This document shows, one piece after another, positions 1-5,110 of a stretch of 6,035 nt of DNA. The translations under genes and the position numbers were made by a program. Position 1 is the first letter of the stretch; the number at the start of each line of letters is the position of its first letter. The DNA is taken from NCBI GenBank assembly GCA_003133345.1, contig PKXB01000112.1:14832-20866 (forward strand). The letters run 5' to 3'. Source of the stretch: Hyphomicrobiales bacterium. Lineage in GTDB: Bacteria; Pseudomonadota; Alphaproteobacteria; Rhizobiales; Xanthobacteraceae. The notes under the pieces were generated by a model, which saw only the letters and a list, made by a program, of their open reading frames with translations, was not told the origin of the DNA and searched no databases.

Positions 1-624
1 GATCCCGTTGGACTCAAGCTGGTCGACAGTCTCGCGCGGCCGGGCGGCAATGTAACGGGACTATCGAATTTCGGACGAGATTTGGTCGGTAAACGCCTGC
101 AGTTTTTGAAGGAGATCGTTCCCGGCCTGTCCAAGGTTGCGTTGCTCGTCAATCCAAATGTTCCGAGCACGCGTATCTACATCCAAGAGACCCAAGCTGC
201 CGCGGAAGAGCTCGGATTGGTTATTCAAATATTCGAAGCTCGCTCGCTCAAGGAATTGGAGCTGGCATTTGACGGGATGACGGCGGCTGGTGTCCAAGCG
301 ATGATTACTGCCTCTGGCGGCACGGCATTTCAGTATCGGGCAAACATCGCAAAACTGGCGATTGCGCATCGTCTGGCATTCAGCGCGTTTTCGAGAGAAA
401 CATTTGTGGATGGTGCGCTTATGTCCTATGGCGCCGATCAGATCGAGATGTGCCGCCGTTCGGCTGTCTATGTCGATAAGATCCTTAAGGGCGCCAAACC
501 CAGCGACCTCCCGGTCGAGCAACCGACGAAGGTCGAGTTCTTCATCAATCTCAAGACAGCCAAAGCGCTCGATTTAAAAATCCCGCCGAGCCTGCTTTCA
601 GCCGCCGACGAAGTGGTCGAATGA
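1..624 (+). CDS. ABC_sub_bind family periplasmic substrate-binding protein, C-terminal 207 residues (5' end outside window)
   Basis: The frame is open from the first base to TGA at 622-624. It reads as the C-terminal two thirds of an ABC-transporter substrate-binding protein of the ABC_sub_bind (PF04392) type, whose members are usually about 320-330 residues. Family landmarks are SLARPGGNVTG near the left edge, a KRLQFLKEIVP helix, the ALLVNP strand of the second lobe, GALMSYG, and the terminal block DLPVEQPTKVEFFINLKTAK followed by SLLSAADEVVE. These parts match the complete paralogue that follows, so this is one copy of a tandem pair. Its stop overlaps the next start (ATGA, 621-624), which suggests co-transcription and translational coupling. 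Such proteins sit in the periplasm and present a ligand to a membrane permease; the ligand is unknown and no permease is seen here. The leader peptide and start lie upstream of the window. Base composition is more A/T-rich than the genes to the right. Family assignment is firm, substrate is not. Confidence 0.92.
   Translation, partial: DPVGLKLVDSLARPGGNVTGLSNFGRDLVGKRLQFLKEIVPGLSKVALLVNPNVPSTRIYIQETQAAAEELGLVIQIFEARSLKELELAFDGMTAAGVQAMITASGGTAFQYRANIAKLAIAHRLAFSAFSRETFVDGALMSYGADQIEMCRRSAVYVDKILKGAKPSDLPVEQPTKVEFFINLKTAKALDLKIPPSLLSAADEVVE
610..624 (+). promoter_or_regulatory. Coupled stop/start junction with a weak Shine-Dalgarno inside the upstream gene
   Basis: The last codons of the first SBP gene (GAA GTG GTC GAA TGA) contain the only purine-rich stretch before the second gene, GAAGTGG at 610-616, four bases before the ATG at 621. 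Stop and start overlap as ATGA. The second gene is therefore probably translated by ribosomes finishing the first (inference). The same arrangement recurs at 1575-1589. Confidence 0.6.
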
Positions 625-1589
625 GGCGGCGGGAGTTCATCACGCTTCTCGGCGGTGCAGCGACTGCATGGCCCCTAGTCGCGCGGGCGCAGCAGCGGCC
701 GACGAAAATCCCATGCATAGGCATCATCGACGATGCGCCCATATGGGATCACTTTCGGAAAGCATTGCATGACCTTGGCTATGTCGAAGGTCAGAATATT
801 GTCATTGAATATCGAGCAGCGCAGGGCGAGCCGGCTCGGCTCGTGCAGGCAGCAAGAGAACTGGCTGGCATACCGGTTGATGTCATTGTCGAGTTCGGTT
901 CGACGGCTGCCCGGGCGGCGCAGATGGCGACGACAACGATTCCGATTGTCATGATTTCTATTGGCGACCCGGTGCGCGCCGGATTTATTGCAAGCTTGGC
1001 GCGGCCGGGCGGCAATATGACTGGCAATACGATTCTAGGTCCGGACCTGAGCCCAAAGCGGCTGCAGCTTCTGAAAGAAGTTATTCCGTCTGTTTCCCGA
1101 GCGGCGTTTCTCTGGAATCCGGACAATGCATCGAATGTTGTTATTCGGGACGAATTGCAGGCCGCGATGCCAAAGCTGGGTATGAGCCTTATCTCCGTGG
1201 CGGTCCGCAGTACCAGCGAGTTTGACACTGCGTTTGCGGCCATGTTGCGCGAACATCCCGATGCGCTACTCATGACCAACGATCCTTTTCATCAGCTTCA
1301 CATCCAAAAGATTATCGCCTTCCTTGCAGAAAATCGGATACCCGGAATGTTCCAAACCAGGGAGAATGTGCTGGCAGGGGGCTTCATGTCCTACGGTGCG
1401 AGCCTGCCCGAGCTATTCCGGCGTGGCGCATCATACGTGCACAAGATTCTGCAAGGCACGCGGCCTGCGGATCTTCCGGTGGAGCAACCAACAAAATTCG
1501 AGCTGATAATCAACCTCAAGGCCGCGAAGACAATCGGCGTCACCGTTCCCGAATCGATCTTGCTGCGCGCCGATGAGGTGATCGAATGA
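621..1589 (+). CDS. ABC_sub_bind family substrate-binding protein with Tat-type leader (322 aa)
   Basis: Complete periplasmic substrate-binding protein of the ABC_sub_bind (PF04392) family, of the usual length. Residues 1-23 form a twin-arginine-like leader: an RRREF motif at 2-6, a hydrophobic stretch with ITLLGG, and a cleavage site after ARA (21-23) before QQ. The leader type is common among Rhizobiales SBPs and implies export, probably folded through Tat. The mature part carries GYVEGQNIVIEYR (about 53-65), the hinge-side GDPVRAGF and SLARPGGNMTG (about 115-135), a second-lobe FLWNP strand (about 153-157), GGFMSYG (about 263-269) and the conserved tail DLPVEQPTKFELIINLK to ADEVIE. The ATG at 621 is fixed by the leader and the ATGA overlap with the paralogue upstream. 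The ligand is unknown: relatives have been linked to various small molecules, but nothing here decides. No permease or ATPase gene follows, so it may be an orphan receptor or use components encoded elsewhere. Confidence 0.95.
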   Translation: MRRREFITLLGGAATAWPLVARAQQRPTKIPCIGIIDDAPIWDHFRKALHDLGYVEGQNIVIEYRAAQGEPARLVQAARELAGIPVDVIVEFGSTAARAAQMATTTIPIVMISIGDPVRAGFIASLARPGGNMTGNTILGPDLSPKRLQLLKEVIPSVSRAAFLWNPDNASNVVIRDELQAAMPKLGMSLISVAVRSTSEFDTAFAAMLREHPDALLMTNDPFHQLHIQKIIAFLAENRIPGMFQTRENVLAGGFMSYGASLPELFRRGASYVHKILQGTRPADLPVEQPTKFELIINLKAAKTIGVTVPESILLRADEVIE

Positions 1590-1618
1590 GGCAGCGGGAG
1601 CGACGCGCGTGTTTATGA
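1586..1618 (+). pseudogene. Vestigial start of a third tandem SBP copy (10 codons)
   Basis: The ATGA at 1586-1589 repeats the junction seen at 621-624. Reading from this ATG gives MRQRERRACL and a stop at 1616-1618. The first five codons (ATG AGG CAG CGG GAG) match those of the complete gene (ATG AGG CGG CGG GAG) at four of five codons, after which similarity ends. A Shine-Dalgarno-like GAGGTG lies at 1575-1580, five bases before the ATG. The simplest reading is that a third tandem copy was lost by deletion, leaving its translation start. A chance continuation of a conserved gene tail is possible. It could be translated as a ten-residue peptide by coupling, but no function is implied. Confidence 0.5.
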
Positions 1619-1638
1619 GTTCAAGCCATTGTGGTCGC

Positions 1639-1683
1639 GCATGATCTTGTCCGAAAATCGGTACCCACATTTCGGGATCATGC
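1639..1683. repeat. Dispersed intergenic palindromic repeat (GCATGATC...GATCATGC type) between convergent genes
   Basis: Perfect outer arms GCATGATC (1639-1646) and GATCATGC (1676-1683) enclose inner arms CCGAAA (1651-1656) and TTTCGG (1670-1675), with a four-base bulge TTGT on the left side only. The loop carries GGTACC (1660-1665). From general knowledge, closely similar elements occur in many copies between genes of Bradyrhizobium and relatives; I did not search for this. It fills most of the 97-bp gap between two convergent genes, so a role as a two-way transcription stop or mRNA 3'-end stabiliser is plausible. There is no U-tract, so it is not a classical intrinsic terminator. Confidence 0.75.
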
Positions 1684-1686
1684 GGC

Positions 1687-2424
1687 TCAAGACTTCATCC
1701 CCGCCGGGGCGACCTGTGAGGTCTTCAGCCCCATCTCATCGAATGCCTGGCGCACCAGGCCGGAGGCTTTCGCCTCCTCGATGAACGCGGTGACGTAGGC
1801 GAGCGATTCCGGCTTGCCCTTGGGCCCCGCCACCGAGGTGGTGGAATTCAAAAAGCCGCCGTCGAGAATGTGCGAACCGGGCACTTTCGGCGCCAGCCCG
1901 GTGAGCGACTCGCGCGAGAACGCCAGCGCGTCCACTTGCCCGTCGCGCAGCGCCGCCACCGCGGCGTCGGTCTTGTCGAAACTGACATGGGTGGCGTTGG
2001 GCGCGGTCTTGTTGGAGGTGCGGAAGGTCGCGGTATTGGCGACGCCGCCGATGCGCACGCCGGCGGTGTTGGCGGCGGCGACCGATGCAATCTTGCCGCT
2101 CGGCCCCACCAGATAAGTGCTTTGCAGCAGGTGGTAGGCATTGCCGAAATCGACGAATTTCTTGCGCTCCTCGTCGACCGGCAGGAACGCGACGCCCCAT
2201 TTGTTGGCGGCGGCCGAATTCTGGATTTCACCGGAGCCGTTGTGGGCGATCAATTCGACTGGCACGCCGAGTTTCTTGGCCAGAGCCTGCCCTAAGATGA
2301 TGGCGACGCCGCGGTAGTGGCCAGCCGCGTCCTTGATGGCGAATTGCGCGGAAGGCGACGGCGCGATGGCAATGGCGACGCGCAGTTTTCCGGTGGGAGC
2401 GAGTTGAGCGGCGGAGTCAGCCAT
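1687..2424 (-). CDS. Family-3 solute-binding protein lacking a signal peptide (245 aa)
   Basis: Full-length family-3 (SBP_bac_3, PF00497) binding fold: APTGKLRVAI opens the first lobe (residues 10-19), GVAIILGQALAKKLGVPVELI follows (about 39-59), and EERKKFVDFGNAYHLLQSTYLV (about 85-106) carries R87 at the position of the ligand-carboxylate arginine of amino-acid SBPs. The domain ends with AFIEEAKASGLVRQAFDEMGL. It is homologous to the gene just upstream, whose mature region aligns with it from residue 1. No signal peptide precedes the domain: the ATG corresponds to about residue 28 of the neighbour. In the same frame, just ahead, lie three codons (ACC ATC GCA) and the neighbour's TGA. Upstream signal is weak, GAAGTGA about nine bases before the ATG. 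Without a leader the product would stay cytoplasmic, unless read through from the neighbour, or unless the gene is decaying. Leader-less relatives may exist naturally; I recall such forms but cannot verify this. Ligand unknown. Confidence 0.85.
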   Translation of the reverse strand: MADSAAQLAPTGKLRVAIAIAPSPSAQFAIKDAAGHYRGVAIILGQALAKKLGVPVELIAHNGSGEIQNSAAANKWGVAFLPVDEERKKFVDFGNAYHLLQSTYLVGPSGKIASVAAANTAGVRIGGVANTATFRTSNKTAPNATHVSFDKTDAAVAALRDGQVDALAFSRESLTGLAPKVPGSHILDGGFLNSTTSVAGPKGKPESLAYVTAFIEEAKASGLVRQAFDEMGLKTSQVAPAGMKS

Positions 2425-2433
2425 TGCGATGGT

Positions 2434-3246
2434 TCACTTCGCAGCCGGTGGCGCCACCGCCGCCGACTGGCCGCTGCGCTTGAGCGCCTCGGCGACAAAG
2501 CCCGACGCCTTCATCTCTTCGACGAAGGCGCGCAGATAGTCTGCGCCGGCCGTGCGGCCTTTGGGCGTGCCCATGGCCTGCTGGATCTCCATGAAATGAC
2601 CGTCCATCACCCGCATCTCCGGATGATCCTTGGCATAGGCCAGCAGCGGCTGCTTCACCCCGGCCGCGACCTCCAGCTTGTCGTTGACGAACATGTCGAT
2701 CATCGCCTTGCCGCCGCCGGCCGGCGCGCGCACGACGGTGGCGTTCTTGATGGTGCGCGTCAGATAAAGATCGTAGGCTGACTTGAGACCGACGGCGATG
2801 CGCACACCGGGGCGATCGACGTCGGCGATCGCCTTCAGGGATGAATCCTTCGGCACCATGTAGGTGCCCTCGATGATGACGTAGGGCGCGCTGAACTCGA
2901 TCACGGCGGCGCGCACCGGCTCGATCGCGACAAAGGCGATGTCCCATGCCCCGGTGCTGGCCGCGTCGAACACCTTGCCGGCGGCGTTATACGTGATGAG
3001 TTCGACCGGGACGCCCAGCCGGCGCCCGAGCTCGCGCGCAAGATCGGGCGTGATGCCCTTGGGCTGGCCGGTGGCGGCGTCGGTCTGCGCCAGCACCGAA
3101 TTGCCGAGGTTGATCGCGGCGCGCAGCTTGCCGGTGGGGGCGAGGTCCTTCAGGACTTTATCCATCGCGGGTTCGCTGAGAGCTGTTGAGATCATGCCGC
3201 AGGCTAGCACGGCGGCAATGGCAATGGTGCGCGTTTGAATAGCCAC
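2434..3246 (-). CDS. Family-3 periplasmic solute-binding protein with signal peptide (270 aa)
   Basis: Periplasmic SBP_bac_3 (PF00497) protein, the receptor part of a polar amino-acid or related ABC importer. The start is GTG at 3246, supported by GGGGAGA at 3253-3259 with six bases of spacing. Residues 1-24 form a Sec signal peptide (TR, then a hydrophobic IAIAAVLACGMIS core, then TALS before EPAM). The mature part has LAPTGKLRAAINLGNSVLAQ (about 35-54), ITPDLARELGRRLGVPVELITY (about 65-86), WDIAFVAIEPVRAAVIEFSAPY (101-122, with R112 as likely ligand-carboxylate arginine), GTPKGR (about 226-231) and a closing FVEEMKASGFVAEALKRSG. Length is normal. It lies 39 bp downstream of the frameshifted membrane protein gene and nine bases upstream of its leader-less homologue, in the same direction. 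No permease or ATPase is adjacent, so the partner transporter and ligand are unknown. C16 in VLAC is a poor lipobox, so soluble secretion is preferred. Confidence 0.92.
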   Translation of the reverse strand: MAIQTRTIAIAAVLACGMISTALSEPAMDKVLKDLAPTGKLRAAINLGNSVLAQTDAATGQPKGITPDLARELGRRLGVPVELITYNAAGKVFDAASTGAWDIAFVAIEPVRAAVIEFSAPYVIIEGTYMVPKDSSLKAIADVDRPGVRIAVGLKSAYDLYLTRTIKNATVVRAPAGGGKAMIDMFVNDKLEVAAGVKQPLLAYAKDHPEMRVMDGHFMEIQQAMGTPKGRTAGADYLRAFVEEMKASGFVAEALKRSGQSAAVAPPAAK

Positions 3247-3285
3247 GATGTTTCTCCCCGGCAGTTTATATTTATTGACTAAAGC
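3247..3285 (-). promoter_or_regulatory. AT-rich leader with strong Shine-Dalgarno for the SBP gene
   Basis: This 39-bp gap holds GGGGAGA (read on the - strand, 3253-3259), six bases before the GTG start at 3246, which fixes that start. Between it and the stop of the upstream gene lies an AT-rich run (AATAAATATAAA on the - strand, about 3264-3275) that stands out against GC-rich surroundings. It could hold a -10 element, but I see no matching -35 at proper spacing, so a promoter is only possible. Read-through from the upstream membrane-protein gene is the alternative. Confidence 0.5.
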
Positions 3286-4732
3286 CTAGGCGATATCGGG
3301 GGGCGATCCAAGGCGGCGATTTAAGCCGGCGTGCTGTCGCTGCGCAATCAGCAGCGCCACGGCAAGCGGGGCCAGTAGCACCAGCCGGCTCTGATAGCGG
3401 TCGACCGGATGCGCAAAGATGCCACAGATCGCTGCGTTAGCGGCCAGCGCCAGCAGGATGGTGAGACAGAGAGCGGCCGCCTCCGGCGCGATATTGAGCC
3501 GGCGGCGGAAGATCAGGGCTCCGGCGATGCCGGCGATGGCGAGCGCCGCGACCGGCACGTGCAGATAATTGAGCGGCGCCACGTCGAAACGGTCGGCCTG
3601 CTCGCGCGCCCGCATAAATTGCGCAAACAGTCGCGGAAAGTGCTCGCCAAACATGTGGACTGTCGGCGCGTTATTATCGACGCCGATCTCGGTCTGGAAG
3701 GTAAAGAACTGACGTGACAGCGGCGGTGACGGCGGTCGAGGCATGCATAAGCGGATAGCGCTCAAGGGTCGCCCGCGTGATAGCGCGCTCCTCGGAACGG
3801 AAGCCCGTCCAGGCGCCGAGTTTGCGGAACGGCGAGCCGCCATCCCACAGCCAGCCATCGGCGTCCTCCGGCAAGGTGGCTTTAAAGTCACACAGGCGCA
3901 GCGAGGCGTCGGGGCAGTGCTCGCCGAGATAACGAGCGACGATGCCGTCCTTGATCAGCCGACCGAATAAAAAGCTACTGCCGCCGGGCGTAAAGGCGAA
4001 GTTGCCCGTAATGGCGAGATTCGAGATCGGGCAGAGTGCGATGCCGGCGGCGACGCTGCCTGCCGCACACCATAGCCGAGGCTTCGGCAACTCAAGCGGC
4101 TTGAACCGCGCCAGCAGCCAGAGCGCCGCGATGACGGCGACGCACATGCCGGCGGCCGCCATGTGGCTGGGAATGGCGAAGGCGATCACGGCCGCGAGGG
4201 CGATAGCCTCCCGCCGCGCCAGTTGCTCGGCGCGGAACGTGAGCAGATAAAGCGCCAGCACGGATGCCGGAAACAGAATGTCCGGCATCAACTGGCCGGC
4301 GAACCAGGGCAGGCCGGTGCCGACCGTGAGCATTGCCACGATGCCGAGCGCCAGCCAGGGCCGCCCGCTCAATCCGTTCGCGCGCAGCGTCAACACGATC
4401 AGCCAGACCGTCAGCACCGACTGGGCAATGGCATTCGGCCAGAACGCGAATGGGGCTCCCGCATAGAGAAACAACCCATAGAGCGCCGAGCGGCCCAGGC
4501 CGAGCGTGCCGAATAACGGTCGGTCCAGATAACCGCCGGTGTCGGGGAAGATGAGCGGAAAGCCGTTCCACAGCGCCGGCGCCATCAGCGCCAGCACCAT
4601 GGCGGCGCTCGCGAATATCCACGTCAAAACGCTGCGTTGAAATTGCGGGATCGCCGCGGCGGCGCCAGCCTGCGCCGCACGACCGGCAATCGAAACGTCC
4701 GCCATCATCAGCCCCACAATGCGACCGCCCAC
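3286..4732 (-). pseudogene. Polytopic membrane protein (hypothetical, GT-C-like), interrupted by a one-base frameshift near 3715
   Basis: Two overlapping - strand frames together encode one membrane protein of about 481 residues. The first frame gives residues 1-339: a hydrophobic segment at about 34-54, an APALWNGFPLIFPDTGGYL loop (about 51-69, D64), then several membrane segments to about 240, then a soluble stretch (FTPGGSSFLFGRLIKDGIVARYL, HCPDASLRLC, LERYPLMHA). The second frame continues with RQFFTFQTEIGVDNN, VAPLNYLHVPVAALAIAGIAGALIF, a further helix LCLTILLALAANAAICGIFAHP, and DRYQSRLVLLAPLAVALLIA, ending at TAG (3286-3288). Both halves resemble one hypothetical membrane protein family of Rhizobiales recalled from memory, so the break looks like a real frameshift or a sequencing error. 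The topology suggests a GT-C-type glycosyltransferase or lipid-linked sugar enzyme, which is inference only. The start is GTG at 4732, or more likely ATG at 4708 or 4705 behind a GTGGGG stretch. Two intact partial proteins, or recoding, are less likely. Confidence 0.75.
3721..3739. repeat. Short imperfect tandem repeat beside the frameshift
   Basis: CGGCGGTGA (3721-3729) is followed directly by CGGCGGTCGA (3730-3739), the second unit differing by one additional C. It lies just upstream, in gene direction, of the point where the membrane-protein frame changes (near 3715). Slippage-prone sequence here could account for an indel in the DNA or in the assembly. The reading frame still makes better protein sense if the shift lies at 3715 rather than inside this repeat. 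Confidence 0.5.
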
Positions 4733-4811
4733 TTTACACTGGCCGGAAGGCCTTAGCGACAGGCCTCTGCAATGATAACGCGGGCCGGCAAGGCGTTTTT
4801 GCCTATCCCCA

Positions 4812-4839
4812 GCCGAAGTTGGATATATCCGACTTCGGC
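4812..4839. repeat. 28-bp palindrome A (GCCGAAGT...ACTTCGGC)
   Basis: Arms of 14 bases meet at the centre of GGATATATCC (4821-4830). The only non-complementary pair is T4820 opposite G4831, which would still form a U-G pair in RNA. The core 26 bp (4813-4838) matches palindrome B at 20 of 26 positions. It could be a dimeric-regulator site, an RNA hairpin or one unit of a dispersed repeat. Confidence 0.75.
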
Positions 4840-4851
4840 CAATCTAAAATG

Positions 4852-4877
4852 CCGAACTCGGGTAAACCCGAGTTCGG
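4852..4877. repeat. 26-bp palindrome B (CCGAACTCGGGT / ACCCGAGTTCGG)
   Basis: Perfect 12-base arms (4852-4863 and 4866-4877) flank a two-base AA centre. Its centre lies 39 bp from that of palindrome A, with 13 bp between the two 26-bp units. Arm positions 6/21 and 11/16 differ from palindrome A as swapped complementary pairs (G-C to C-G, A-T to G-C), so pairing is kept while sequence changes. Confidence 0.8.
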
Positions 4878-4970
4878 ATGCGGGGATGAGGGAGACCGGC
4901 ACGCTTGACGGCGCCACTGTGAGGGGCGAATCGCGGTCTTCCGCGTCCCGGATGCGGCGCAACGTGAAAC

Positions 4971-5006
4971 CATAAGCGCGTTTACGCGCGTCTTCGACGC
5001 GCTATG
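4971..5006. repeat. Overlapping GCGCGT/ACGCGC hairpin cluster
   Basis: CATA(A)GCGCGT (4971-4981) can pair with ACGCGCTATG (4997-5006). Two internal alternatives compete: GCGCGT with ACGCGC at 4976-4989, and GCGCGTC-TTC-GACGCGC at 4986-5002. The element resembles intergenic repeats I recall from Bradyrhizobium relatives; copy number was not tested. It could act as a structured leader upstream of the VWA gene, but this is not shown. Confidence 0.6.
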
Positions 5007-5015
5007 GCGCCGCTA

Positions 5016-5099
5016 ATCCGGGATCCAGCTTGGTTTTTTTGATAGAGTGGATCCCGCGTCTGCAGCGCACCACTGGCGTGCTGCGCTGCGCCCGGGATG
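5016..5099. repeat. Composite rhizobial-type repeat (CGGGATCCA ... GCAGCGCACCAC ... CCCGGGATGACA)
   Basis: CGGGATCCA (5019-5027) is perfectly inverted as TGGATCCCG (5048-5056), with a run of seven T (5034-5040) between them. This is followed by GCAGCGCACCAC (5062-5073), loop TGGC, and GTGCTGCGCTGC (5078-5089), twelve-base arms with one mismatch. CCCGGGATGACA (5091-5102) closes the unit. From general knowledge, repeats with this GGATCCCGCGTCTGCAGCGCACCAC style are scattered between genes in Bradyrhizobium and allies. Here its right end reaches the start of the VWA gene. Confidence 0.7.
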
Positions 5100-5110
5100 A
5101 CAAGTGTCAT
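5097..5110. promoter_or_regulatory. Perfect inverted repeat ATGACA-AG-TGTCAT over the VWA start codon
   Basis: Six-base arms (5097-5102 and 5105-5110) flank AG. The left arm begins with an in-frame alternative ATG (5097) and the right arm includes the first two bases of the ATG at 5109. No purine-rich Shine-Dalgarno lies before either start. The element could hide the start in RNA or be a binding site, but it is short enough to arise by chance at the edge of the repeat. Confidence 0.4.

Larger units (their letters stand above)
4733..5108. other. Divergent intergenic region, repeat- and hairpin-rich, no gene
   Basis: This 376-bp gap separates the - strand membrane-protein locus from the + strand VWA gene. 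I see no credible coding region: the open frames on both strands lack family resemblance and are broken by palindromes. It holds AAGGCCTT (4747-4754), two related 26-bp palindromes (4813-4838 and 4852-4877), a small hairpin CGCGG/CCGCG (4932-4936 with 4941-4945), a GCGCGT/ACGCGC cluster (4971-5006) and a CGGGATCCA-type composite repeat (5016-5099). Promoters for both flanking genes should lie here, but no convincing -35/-10 pair is visible on either strand. Confidence 0.7.

Noticed and set aside
2434..2436. TGA between the SBPs as a selenocysteine codon
   Set aside because: No cysteine is expected there in this family, the upstream protein has a natural-looking C-terminus, and no hairpin of SECIS kind is seen after the TGA.
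2417..2947. A 176-codon - strand frame inside the SBP gene
   Set aside because: It is a shifted frame of the SBP, arginine-rich, with no recognisable domain, and runs parallel to a gene with clear family motifs.
3160..3246. Lipoprotein signal with C16 in VLAC for the upstream SBP
   Set aside because: Leucine at the -2 position fits the lipobox poorly, and a normal cleavage site exists after TALS.
4819..4850. Sigma-70 promoter TTGGAT ... TCTAAA on the + strand
   Set aside because: The hexamers match weakly and overlap palindrome A; the -10 candidate can be placed several ways with different spacing.
4813..4877. Possible CRISPR array from two similar 26-bp units
   Set aside because: There are only two units, the gap of 13 bp is too short for a spacer, the units differ at six positions, and no cas genes are visible.
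5016..5040. Intrinsic terminator ending in the T7 run at 5034-5040
   Set aside because: No stable hairpin ends directly before the T run. The inverted CGGGATCCA arms place the T run in their loop, and no gene ends upstream on the + strand.
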